Assembly (NCBI RefSeq): GCF_027912455.1 | Contig: NZ_CP115446.1 | Location: 457,501-521,500, forward strand | Source of the DNA: Aurantiacibacter sp. MUD61 | GTDB taxonomy: Bacteria > Pseudomonadota > Alphaproteobacteria > Sphingomonadales > Sphingomonadaceae | Reading direction: 5' to 3' | Length of the DNA: 64,000 nucleotides | Shown here: positions 45,059-53,061 of the stretch, in pieces | How the letters are laid out: every line of letters begins with the position of its first letter | Position numbering within the stretch: position 1 is the stretch's first letter | The notes under the pieces: generated by a model | Told to the model about the DNA's origin: nothing | The model's database searches: none | The model's input: only the letters and a program-made list of their open reading frames with translations | Made by a program: the position numbers and the translations under genes

Positions 45059-46118
45059 GCAGGCGCAGCTTGGCAGGCGAAGCGACAGACTCACGCTCGA
45101 TCAGCCTGCCTTCGACGACCAGCGGCATTTCCGGCAAATCGTCTCCGCGCTGCTTCGCGATCAGCAATTCGACCGCGCGGCCAACCGTCTCTGCAACCGG
45201 CTGGTCGATGGCTGTCAGGGCAGGCTGGATGAAGCGAACGACGGGCGAATTGTCGAAGCTGATGAGCGAGACATCGCCAGGCACGCGCAGACCGAGCGAA
45301 TGGGCGACCGAATTGGTCGCCATCGCCATCTGATCATTACTGGCGATGATCGCCGTCGGACGCGACGACTTCTGCAGCAGCGTGCGTGCCGCACGCTCTC
45401 CCGATGCGAATGAAAAATCGCCGCGCTCGCACAGGCCATCTGTCGGCAGGCCAGCCTCCTGCATGGTTTCCTTCCAGCCCAATTTACGGCGATTGCTGAC
45501 CGCATATTCCTCGGGCCCTGCAATCATCGCGATCCGTTCATGTCCCTTGTCGATCAGATAGCGCGTGGCCATCGCCGCCATCCTGCTGTCCGCCATGGTC
45601 AGCGAAATGCTGCCGCCATTGGCGCGCGAGCCGATCCGCGCATAGGGAATCTTGTGTTTGTCCAGCAGCTCGGTGATCAGGCGGTTATCGGAGTGCGGCG
45701 GCGTAAGGATAACGCCATCGGGCTGGATCGCGGCGATCGTCCCGGCCAATTCACGCTGGATATTGTCATCATGCGTATCGACTAGCTCGAACAGCAGGCG
45801 ATAGCCGTGCTCTGCACATTTGAGCATTCCGCCCATCAGCATCTGGTCGACCCAATCGCTGCCTTCGCGCGCATTCCATGCTTCGATCGTGCGCTCACGA
45901 TCGTTGAGGGCAAGAATGATATAGGATCGCGATCCGCTCATCCTTTGTGCCGCGATGGAGGGAACATAGCCCAATTTGTCGATCGAGGCCTGCACCCGCT
46001 CCTTCATCTCCGGGCGGACGTTAGCTTCGTTGTTGATCACACGGCTGACCGTTTGCAACGACACACCCGCGTCAGCTGCAACATGCTTGATCGTGACCGA
46101 TTGACGACGGCGCGCCAT
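45051..46118 (-). CDS. LacI family transcriptional regulator
   Basis: A 355-residue repressor-type protein: an N-terminal helix-turn-helix (VTIKHVAADAGVSLQTVSRVINNEANVRPEMKERV, residues 8-42) and a periplasmic-binding-protein-like sugar-sensing domain (IILALNDRERTIEAWNAREG through SLISFDNSPVVRFIQPALTAIDQP). The start at ATG 46118 places the HTH at the N terminus; an earlier start would add 50 residues encoded within the GH16 end. It is the second gene of the GH16-lacI-MFS unit (1-bp gap to GH16, 8-bp overlap with MFS). The AACGTT palindromes nearby are candidate targets. Confidence 0.93.
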   Translation of the reverse strand: MARRRQSVTIKHVAADAGVSLQTVSRVINNEANVRPEMKERVQASIDKLGYVPSIAAQRMSGSRSYIILALNDRERTIEAWNAREGSDWVDQMLMGGMLKCAEHGYRLLFELVDTHDDNIQRELAGTIAAIQPDGVILTPPHSDNRLITELLDKHKIPYARIGSRANGGSISLTMADSRMAAMATRYLIDKGHERIAMIAGPEEYAVSNRRKLGWKETMQEAGLPTDGLCERGDFSFASGERAARTLLQKSSRPTAIIASNDQMAMATNSVAHSLGLRVPGDVSLISFDNSPVVRFIQPALTAIDQPVAETVGRAVELLIAKQRGDDLPEMPLVVEGRLIERESVASPAKLRLHG

Positions 46119-46119
46119 C

Positions 46120-47139
46120 TTAATTGCCCTCCATGCAGCCGCGACCGGTCGCGGGATCTGCATCACATTGCCACACGCGAACCCAATCGACTTCAACCTG
46201 CTTGGGGAAGCCGTCTGTCGATACGCCGCGTAAATTGGTATTTTCCGGCCAATTGCCGCCAATGGCAAGATTGATGATCAGGTGAAACTCCTGATCGAAA
46301 GGCGCATTGGCGTCGCTGCTGGCGGCAGTCCACCACTCGCTCGCTTCTATCGTGCCAAAGGGTTCACCGTCGATCGTCCAGGTGAAGCGCCCCTCTTCCC
46401 AGATCACGCCATAAGTATGAAATTCACCGTCGAGGACGCCGGGAAAGGACCGCTCGCGATTGAGATAGACATTGCCCGGCGGACGATCACCGAAATGGAG
46501 CGTGCCAAGCACTGAATTCTCGCCGCCCGCTTCGCAATCGGCGCATTCGACGCCGAGATTGACCGCTTCCATGATATCGATCTCGCCCGAGAGCGGCCAT
46601 CCGCCATAAACATCGCCTTCCGGCATCATCCAGAATGCGGGCCAGGTCCCCTGACCCTGCGGCAGGCGGGCACGCAACTCGATACGGCCGTAGCGCCAGC
46701 TGGCATTGCCTTGCGTGGTGACCTTGCCCGAAGTGAATGGCTTGGTGTTCTGCGCGTTGGGATCAGGCTGGGATGACGCCATGTGCGGCGGCCATGCGGC
46801 ACCCGTCCAGCTTTCTTCATGCGCGCGCAGGACAAGCATGCCGTTCTGCACCGAGACGTTTTCCGGCCGGGCCGTATAGCATTGCTGCTCGTTATTCCCG
46901 CCACCCCAGCAATCCTCGATGAGGTTCCAGCGCGATGTATCGAGCGATGGCGCATTAAATTCGTCCGACCACACAAGCTGCCACTCGCCGGTCGGCGTCG
47001 CGCCAGTGCTCGGCGTTGGCATCGGCGTGGACAGACTTGTCGGAGCACCAGATGCGCTGCCGCCGCCACAGCCGGCGAGCGTCATACAGGCAGCTGCCAG
47101 CGCGGCACTGCCGATGTGGTTCTGCAGAATTCTCATCAT
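46120..47139 (-). CDS. GH16 beta-glucanase (laminarinase-like) lipoprotein
   Basis: A 339-residue enzyme with a lipoprotein signal (MTLAGC, Cys 24), a Ser/Thr/Pro linker, and a GH16 jelly-roll domain. The catalytic motif is EIDIME (Glu 186, Asp 188 and Glu 191) in SGEIDIMEAVN, with WNLIEDCWGGGNNEQQCYT and GTWPAFWMMPEGD as family features. It should cut beta-1,3 or mixed beta-1,3/1,4 glucans such as laminarin at the cell surface. The start is set at ATG 47139; ATG 47151 and 47136 are alternatives. It is the first gene of the glucan operon, reading toward GH3. Confidence 0.92.
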   Translation of the reverse strand: MMRILQNHIGSAALAAACMTLAGCGGGSASGAPTSLSTPMPTPSTGATPTGEWQLVWSDEFNAPSLDTSRWNLIEDCWGGGNNEQQCYTARPENVSVQNGMLVLRAHEESWTGAAWPPHMASSQPDPNAQNTKPFTSGKVTTQGNASWRYGRIELRARLPQGQGTWPAFWMMPEGDVYGGWPLSGEIDIMEAVNLGVECADCEAGGENSVLGTLHFGDRPPGNVYLNRERSFPGVLDGEFHTYGVIWEEGRFTWTIDGEPFGTIEASEWWTAASSDANAPFDQEFHLIINLAIGGNWPENTNLRGVSTDGFPKQVEVDWVRVWQCDADPATGRGCMEGN

Positions 47140-47183
47140 CCCATCCACCATCCGGATAGCGCATTTTACATGCGCAACTCCAG

Positions 47184-47224
47184 AAAAAGAATGGGCCCCG
47201 GCGCACTTACCGCGCCGGAGCCCA
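47184..47224 (-). terminator. Intrinsic terminator of the TonB receptor gene
   Basis: On the minus strand ATGGGC-T-CCGGCGC, loop GGTAAGT, GCGCCGG-G-GCCCAT then TTCTTTTTCTGG: a 13-bp stem with one unpaired pair and a T-rich tail, 34 bp beyond the receptor stop. It separates the receptor gene from GH16. Confidence 0.85.
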
Positions 47225-47257
47225 TCTGTCCTTACTCGTCCCGAAGGAGCTCCGGCT

Positions 47258-50200
47258 TTAGAAGTTGAACCGGACGAGGAAAGTATAGCGACGGTCGTTG
47301 CGGTACGCCGAGCGGATTACGCGGGTACCGTCAAAGTCCACCACCGAGCTGGTCTGCGTGACTTCGTCGAGCAGGTTTACACCCTGCACACCGATTTTGA
47401 TGTTGTCGGTGAGCTCATAGAAGATCGACGCGTCGAGCTGCCCGGTGCTCTCACCGTAAATCGGCGAGAACGGGAAGATCACGTCACGCGGGGTCTGCAG
47501 GAAGTCCGAGCGCCAGTTGTAGGCCGCACGGGCCGAGAACCCATCGACTTCGTAGAAGATCGTCGCGTTGACCGTGTGCTCCGAGACACCTGGCTGCGGC
47601 AGGTCACCGAACACATCGCCCGAGGACGAGAAGTCCTGCGAGTCAATGTAAGTGTAGGTGAACTGACCACCGAGATACTGAAGCGGACCAGGCAGGAATT
47701 CCCAGACGTCCTGATAGGCAACTTCGACACCTTGCAACTGGGCAGACCCGAAGTTGACCGGACCGTTGACTTCAACAGCTGCAGTCACACCAGACGGGCT
47801 GGTGAAATCGCGAACCGTCGGACCAAAGCCGAACAGATTGTCGAATTCCTTGTGGAACAGGGCAACCGACAACGAACCAACATCGTCGAAGTAATATTCG
47901 AAGCTGAGATCGAGGTTCCACGATTCAATCGGCCGCAGCAGGCGGTTGCCGGTGAAGATCGCAAACAGCGGTCCATTGGCAAGAGCGTCTGGCCCTGCAA
48001 GCTCGAGCGAGCGGGTGTTGTCGAAGATCGCGCCACCGGTACGGAAGTCCGACAGATCGGGCCGCGAGATGCCACGCGAGCCAGCGAAGCGCACGAGCAT
48101 GCCATTGTCAAAGTCCAGCTTCATATTGAAGCTCGGCAGCCAGTTGTCGAATTCGATATCGTCGCTGTCATCGATGACTTCACCGGTGAAAGCGGCTGCG
48201 AATTCGTCCTGACGCGCAGCGCTCAATGCGCAATATCCCGGAGCCTGCTGGCCCTGCTGGATGTTGCCGCAAGCAGCGCGGATTTCATCGCCGGTAACGG
48301 TGCCATCGAAATCGGTGTCGAAGAAGTTGCCGAACGGGAAGTTGATTTCCCCTTCGCTCTCGACAGTGGTTTCGACGTAACGCACGCCCACGTTGCCCGA
48401 CAGCTCCCAGCCATTGGCGAAATAGGTGCCGAAGTCGAGACGACCGTAAAGGGCGAGCGTCTCTTCGCTGACGTCGGAAATTTCACCCGGCAGGAAGACC
48501 GTACCGTCGACCGTACCGCCGCGCGCGCTGATCGGGAACCAGGCGTTTGGCGTCAGGGTGAAGTCGGTGATTTCACGGGCCTGGCGGGTAATGTCACCGC
48601 TCAGGTAATCTTCGACCAGATTGTCACCGCCGAAGAAGAAGGCAGAGCCATCGCCCAGAGGGGTCGGCGCATTGCCGCGCTGGAAGTCGTCACCAAACGG
48701 ATTGCGAACACTTGCCGATTCCGGGAAATCGAACACGTAAGCACCGCCACAGCCGAAGGCCTGGAAGTCCTGGCAGTTCCAATTGCCGCCGCGACCGGTC
48801 CACGGCGCACCTAGGTTACCCCAGTTGGAGAAGTTGGCGCTGCGCGTCACGCGATCGCGATTGGCCCATCGTGCACCAAAGCGAGCGGTACGCAGGAAGC
48901 CGTCGGTGGAGATGTCATACTCGACATCGCCGCGCAGGCTGTAAAGATCGCCTTCGTTGTCGACCTGGTTGTCCAGCAGGAACCAGTAGAAGGTACGCGC
49001 CGGATCGTTGAAGTACGATGTGTTCGACTGACCGGTACCCGGCTCCAGGAACTGGACCTGAGGCGTTCCGCCGGTGTTGTCGATGGCGATATCGGTATAG
49101 GTCTGCATGGCCGAGATGAAGCCATCTTCGGTACGACCCGAGCTCAGGATCTGACCTTCGAAATTGAAGCGCAGACGATCGGTTGCCTCGATCGCAACAT
49201 CGATCGAGTAGTCTTCCGTGAAAGCTTCGTCTTCACGCTGGAAGCGCAGAAGCTCGGTCGGGATACCGCCGGCAGCATTGCCGTTAAACGGCTGCAACTG
49301 CGTCAGAACGCCGGTCTGGAAGACACCATTCTCGTCGAAGGTCCAGGTCGAACCATCGGCCTGCACAGGAAACAGACCATCGTCGTTCACGAGGCCGAGT
49401 GCAGCGAATTCATTGATGGTCGCTTCGGTTTCGGCACGCAGATATTCGAAAGTGACGAGGAAACGGCCGTCATTGCTTTCGAACTGACCGACTGCGGAAT
49501 AGGCGTAACGGTCACGCGTCAGGCCGGTAGTACGGACACCAGCACCCTTGGGCGCGATGACCGTGCCCGCGGGCGGGAAGTTATCGGCATCAAAGTTCGG
49601 ATCGCCAAAGTATCCGCCCGAACCCACGTTCACGACGCGGAGACAGCCGGAGTCCAGCGTATCGGCGCGGTAGCAAGGGTCAGTCAGCTGCGAAGCGTCC
49701 GTGCGCGTCACCAGCTCCTGCTGGGCGTAGCCGAACTGCAGGCCGAAGGTACCAATGGCGCTGTCGAACGTGTTCGAGATCAGGCCGGAGAAACCGGGCG
49801 ACCACTCTTCAGCCATGTCGCCATAGTTCGCCTCAATCGTACCGGCAAAGTTGAAGCCAGGATTGTCGAGCGGCTTACGGGTCACGAGGTTTACGAGACC
49901 CGAAATGTTGCCCTCAATCATGTCGGCAGAGACGTTTTTGTAGATTTCTACGCGACCAAGCAGTTCGGGCGACACGTCGTTGAAGGACAGCACGCGGCCA
50001 CCATTGGCGGAGAAAATGTCACGGCCATTGAGATTCGAAAGAACGTATGGCAGGCCGCGGATGATGACGTTCGAACCTTCAACCGAGAAACGGTCGGGGT
50101 CATCGCGCTGTTCGAAACGGCTGATGTTGACACCCGGAACGCGCTGCAGGGCCTCTGCAACCGAGCGGTCTGCCAGAGCGCCGATATCCTCAGCGGTAAT

Positions 50201-50431
50201 GACGTCGACGACCGTATCGGCATCTTCCTTGAAATCCTGCGCACTTTCGAGCGAAGCGCGGATGCCGCTGACGATGATCGTATTCTCATCGACGACTTCT
50301 TCTTCAGGATCTTCGTCGGCGGACGCATCCTGCGCCAGCGCGATATTCGGCAGCCCTGCGACCAGCGCGAGGCTGGAAACGGTTGCGAGCGAACGAACCC
50401 GTCCTGCGGGTGAAATAATGGATTTGCGCAC
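47258..50431 (-). CDS. TonB-dependent receptor (Caulobacter/Xanthomonas type)
   Basis: A 1057-residue outer-membrane receptor with a signal peptide (MRKSIISPAGRVRS... to ALAQ), plug domain (TIIVSGIRASLESAQDFKEDADTVVDVITAEDIGALADRSVAEALQRVPGV) and a 22-strand barrel ending in FLVRFNF, as in TonB_rcpt_bac receptors of carbohydrate-utilisation loci. It would import glucan oligosaccharides with TonB-ExbBD energy. The GTG start at 50431 has GGGGAGATT before it. It is transcribed alone and diverges from the halogenase gene across 267 bp that hold two LacI-type sites. Confidence 0.95.
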   Translation of the reverse strand: MRKSIISPAGRVRSLATVSSLALVAGLPNIALAQDASADEDPEEEVVDENTIIVSGIRASLESAQDFKEDADTVVDVITAEDIGALADRSVAEALQRVPGVNISRFEQRDDPDRFSVEGSNVIIRGLPYVLSNLNGRDIFSANGGRVLSFNDVSPELLGRVEIYKNVSADMIEGNISGLVNLVTRKPLDNPGFNFAGTIEANYGDMAEEWSPGFSGLISNTFDSAIGTFGLQFGYAQQELVTRTDASQLTDPCYRADTLDSGCLRVVNVGSGGYFGDPNFDADNFPPAGTVIAPKGAGVRTTGLTRDRYAYSAVGQFESNDGRFLVTFEYLRAETEATINEFAALGLVNDDGLFPVQADGSTWTFDENGVFQTGVLTQLQPFNGNAAGGIPTELLRFQREDEAFTEDYSIDVAIEATDRLRFNFEGQILSSGRTEDGFISAMQTYTDIAIDNTGGTPQVQFLEPGTGQSNTSYFNDPARTFYWFLLDNQVDNEGDLYSLRGDVEYDISTDGFLRTARFGARWANRDRVTRSANFSNWGNLGAPWTGRGGNWNCQDFQAFGCGGAYVFDFPESASVRNPFGDDFQRGNAPTPLGDGSAFFFGGDNLVEDYLSGDITRQAREITDFTLTPNAWFPISARGGTVDGTVFLPGEISDVSEETLALYGRLDFGTYFANGWELSGNVGVRYVETTVESEGEINFPFGNFFDTDFDGTVTGDEIRAACGNIQQGQQAPGYCALSAARQDEFAAAFTGEVIDDSDDIEFDNWLPSFNMKLDFDNGMLVRFAGSRGISRPDLSDFRTGGAIFDNTRSLELAGPDALANGPLFAIFTGNRLLRPIESWNLDLSFEYYFDDVGSLSVALFHKEFDNLFGFGPTVRDFTSPSGVTAAVEVNGPVNFGSAQLQGVEVAYQDVWEFLPGPLQYLGGQFTYTYIDSQDFSSSGDVFGDLPQPGVSEHTVNATIFYEVDGFSARAAYNWRSDFLQTPRDVIFPFSPIYGESTGQLDASIFYELTDNIKIGVQGVNLLDEVTQTSSVVDFDGTRVIRSAYRNDRRYTFLVRFNF

Positions 50432-50526
50432 TGTAATCTCCCCTTCGACGCAGGCTTTGCACATCGCCTGTCATCGGCACCAAACTGATCCTCGTACGAG
50501 GAATCAGCGTTCTACATACCAGCGAT

Positions 50527-50538
50527 GTGAGCGTTCAC
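50527..50538. promoter_or_regulatory. LacI-like operator candidate 1 (receptor/halogenase promoter)
   Basis: GTGAGCGTTCAC, a near-palindrome with one central asymmetry, 96-107 bp upstream of the receptor GTG. It pairs with a second site 11 bases further on (end to start). Confidence 0.6.
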
Positions 50539-50549
50539 AACCCAAAAAT

Positions 50550-50563
50550 ATGAACGTTCACAT
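50550..50563. promoter_or_regulatory. LacI-like operator candidate 2 (receptor/halogenase promoter)
   Basis: ATGAACGTTCACAT contains the perfect 10-bp palindrome TGAACGTTCA. Its centre is about 23 bp from that of the first site, roughly two helix turns. Both lie between the divergent receptor and halogenase genes. The half-sites differ from the GAGAAC arms before GH3, so the same or a second regulator could bind. Confidence 0.65.
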
Positions 50564-50698
50564 TTGCTATTGCTTGGTGTAACATTTTTGCAATTATCCG
50601 GCTGCACCGCCAAAGGCCCACCCTTCCGGTTGGTCGCCGTAATGGGTAGAGATCGCGGCCGACCACACTATGCAATGCCCGAGGGAGTGGGGCGCATC

Positions 50699-52207
50699 AT
50701 GGCTATTGAACATATCGTAATCGTTGGTGGCGGCACCGCGGGCTGGATGGCGGCGGCAGCGCTTTCCCGACTGCGACAGGGGCGCGAGCTTGCGATCACA
50801 CTGGTCGAATCGGAAGCGATCGGCACCGTGGGCGTGGGCGAAGCGACCATCCCGCCATTCGTCGATTTCCAGCGCCTGCTCGAAATTGACGAAGCCGAAA
50901 TGCTCGCCGCTGTGCAGGGCTCTTTTAAGCTCGGCATCCAGTTCGTGAACTGGGGCAAGCTTGGCGACAGCTACATCCACCCCTTCGGCAACTACGGCTA
51001 TGAGATTGGCGGCCTCAGCTTCCACCACATCTGGCATTACCAGCAATCGACCGGCGACAATCGCCCGATCCAGGTCTTCAATGCCGAGACGATGGCCGCC
51101 TATTTCGGCAAATTCGCACGCACAGACGACATGCGCCGCGACGACCTGCCGCCGATCAATTACGCCTATCATATCAATGCCACCGCCTATGCCGGCTTCC
51201 TGCGCAAATATGCCGAGAAGCGCGGGGTCGTGCGGCAGGAAGGCAAGATCAGCGATGTGCAGCTGGACAGCGAAAGCGGCTTCGTCTCTTCGGTAACGCT
51301 GGAGAGCGGGCAGGAAATCAAAGGCGATTTCTTCGTCGATTGTTCGGGATTTCGTGGATTGCTCATCGAGCAGGCTCTGGAAACCGGATATGAGGACTGG
51401 ACTCACTGGCTGCCCTGCAACCGCGCGGTAGCCCTGCCTTGCAACCGCGATGATGCCAGCCCTGCCCCGCCTTTCACCCGCGCCACCGCGCATTCGGCAG
51501 GCTGGCAGTGGCAGGTCCCGCTGCAACATCGCAATGGCAACGGCCATGTCTATTGCGATGCGTTCATGGAAGCCGATGAGGCGACCGATATCCTGATCAA
51601 GCATATGGCTGGCAAACCCACGGCAGATCCCAACCACCTGCGGTTTGTGACGGGGCGGCGGAAGAAATTCTGGAACAAGAATGTGGTGGCGATCGGCCTT
51701 GCCGCCGGCTTCATGGAGCCGCTGGAGTCCACCTCCATCCATCTCATCAACACCGGCATCAACAAGCTGATCGCCTTGCTTTCGCTCGATGGCGTGAATG
51801 AAACGCAGGCGCAGTCCTTCAACCGGCTGACCAATAAGGAATATGAGAAAATCCGCGATTTCCTCATCCTGCATTACCACGCCACCAGCCGCGATGATTC
51901 CGAATTCTGGAATTACTGCCGCACCATGAGCGTGCCCGACAGCCTGACCGAGAAGATGGAGCTGTTCAAATTGAACGGTCAAATCTTCCGCGAAGATGAT
52001 GAGCTGTTCACCGAAACCAGCTGGGCCGCGGTGATGATGGGTCAGGGCATTTCCATGCAGGGCCATAACGCGATGGCAGCGACACTCGATCAGGCGGAGA
52101 CCAAAAAGGAACTCGACGAGATCGAGAAATCCATCCGCTTCTTGGTGCAGCACATGCCATCGCATGGCGAGTATCTCGCGCGCTATTGCCCGGCCTCCCC
52201 GGCCTGA
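50699..52207 (+). CDS. Tryptophan-halogenase-family flavoprotein
   Basis: A 502-residue FAD-dependent protein of the tryptophan halogenase family: GGGTAG (residues 10-15) for FAD, GEATIP (47-52), the catalytic lysine region with Lys 77 (GSFKLGIQFVNW), WQW (269-271, WxWxxP motif), and PLESTSI with Glu 343/Ser 344. The residues needed for halide chemistry are therefore retained. Relatives next to TonB receptors in carbohydrate loci have unclear substrates. ATG 50699 begins the FAD motif; upstream codons in the frame are not homologous. It is divergent from the TonB receptor gene and shares its regulatory region. Confidence 0.88.
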   Translation: MAIEHIVIVGGGTAGWMAAAALSRLRQGRELAITLVESEAIGTVGVGEATIPPFVDFQRLLEIDEAEMLAAVQGSFKLGIQFVNWGKLGDSYIHPFGNYGYEIGGLSFHHIWHYQQSTGDNRPIQVFNAETMAAYFGKFARTDDMRRDDLPPINYAYHINATAYAGFLRKYAEKRGVVRQEGKISDVQLDSESGFVSSVTLESGQEIKGDFFVDCSGFRGLLIEQALETGYEDWTHWLPCNRAVALPCNRDDASPAPPFTRATAHSAGWQWQVPLQHRNGNGHVYCDAFMEADEATDILIKHMAGKPTADPNHLRFVTGRRKKFWNKNVVAIGLAAGFMEPLESTSIHLINTGINKLIALLSLDGVNETQAQSFNRLTNKEYEKIRDFLILHYHATSRDDSEFWNYCRTMSVPDSLTEKMELFKLNGQIFREDDELFTETSWAAVMMGQGISMQGHNAMAATLDQAETKKELDEIEKSIRFLVQHMPSHGEYLARYCPASPA

Positions 52208-52309
52208 CAGGAATTCACCCGCAATCCCTGCGGTTTTGCGCGCAAATTGTCATAAGCCAGTCAAATAAGGGCTGCACCACACCTCTCGTATCTCAGGATT
52301 GCGAGAGCA

Positions 52310-52984
52310 ATGGACCGCGTCACGATTTTCACCACCGATAGCGCTGCTGCGCAGTTCCCGGCATTTGCCAATGGCGAAACCGAATTCGCCTTCGCGCATC
52401 TGTCGGCCGAAGGGCCCTCGCGGCTGATCGAAGGCTCCGTCTGGGCGTTCGTCGATTGGGTGATGGACGATCTTTCGGGCCTGGAAATGGTTCGCCGCCT
52501 GCGTGCAGACGAGCGCACCAGCGATGCGCATATCACCCTTGTTCTCGATGAAGATGATGCGGAGGACCGCCGCCGCGCACTGAAAGCTGGCGCCGATGAC
52601 TATGCCGTCGCGCCGCTCGACCGGCAGGCCATCCTGGACCGCGTCCTCGCTCTCTACGATTGCACAAACCGCGCCGCGGCGGAGCGCCAGATCGTGCACG
52701 GCGATCTGGAGATTTTCGTCAGCAGCGAATTGGCACGCTGGCAGGGCGAACGCATCGAGCTGCGGCCCAATGAATTCCGCGTGCTCCGCTTTCTCGCCGA
52801 GAATCCGGAGCGCATTTTCTCCCGCCAGCAATTGATCGACGCGCTCGGCAAAGATGGCGATCCTGAGTGCCTGCGCACGGTGGATGTCTGGATCAAGCGA
52901 CTGCGCGCGGGCCTGCGCAAGGTCGGCGCGGAGCATTTGCTGCGCACGGTCCACGGCCGGGGCTACGTCTTCGATCGCCCCTGA
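52310..52984 (+). CDS. OmpR-family regulator with degenerate receiver
   Basis: A 224-residue protein: receiver domain (residues 1-115) and winged-helix DNA-binding domain (IELRPNEFRVLRFLAENPERIFSRQQLIDALGKDGDPECLRTVDVWIKRLRAGLRKVG...GRGYVFD), as in PhoB/OmpR. The phospho-Asp candidate is Asp 49 (VDWVMDDLSG). The acidic pair at the N terminus is reduced to one Asp (FTTDSA), the usual Thr is replaced (LVLDEDD), and the conserved Lys is Ala 101 (DYAVAPLD). It may thus be regulated without phosphorylation. No sensor kinase is adjacent. Its ATG at 52310 has no clear ribosome-binding site. Confidence 0.82.
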   Translation: MDRVTIFTTDSAAAQFPAFANGETEFAFAHLSAEGPSRLIEGSVWAFVDWVMDDLSGLEMVRRLRADERTSDAHITLVLDEDDAEDRRRALKAGADDYAVAPLDRQAILDRVLALYDCTNRAAAERQIVHGDLEIFVSSELARWQGERIELRPNEFRVLRFLAENPERIFSRQQLIDALGKDGDPECLRTVDVWIKRLRAGLRKVGAEHLLRTVHGRGYVFDRP

Positions 52985-53003
52985 TCGCCTGCTCTCCTCA
53001 ATG

Positions 53004-53043
53004 AAAAAGCCCGCCGCACTTTCTCAAGTACAGCGGGCTTTTT
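53004..53043. terminator. Bidirectional terminator between regulator and receptor genes
   Basis: AAAAAGCCCGC and GCGGGCTTTTT are exact arms around an 18-base loop; A and T runs on either side allow use by both the plus-strand regulator gene and the minus-strand receptor gene. Confidence 0.9.
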
Positions 53044-53061
53044 GTTGGAGCGGCTGCCAGA

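Noticed and set aside
46919..48814. Plus-strand frame of 631 codons opposite the GH16 and TonB receptor genes
   Set aside because: It is the antisense of two genes with clear motifs and shows no signal, domain or ribosome-binding site. The same applies to similar frames at 30594-31871 and 55818-57455.
50564..50698. Upstream start for the halogenase-family gene
   Set aside because: The added 45 residues do not resemble the family and would begin beside the operator-like sites; the FAD motif begins just after ATG 50699.
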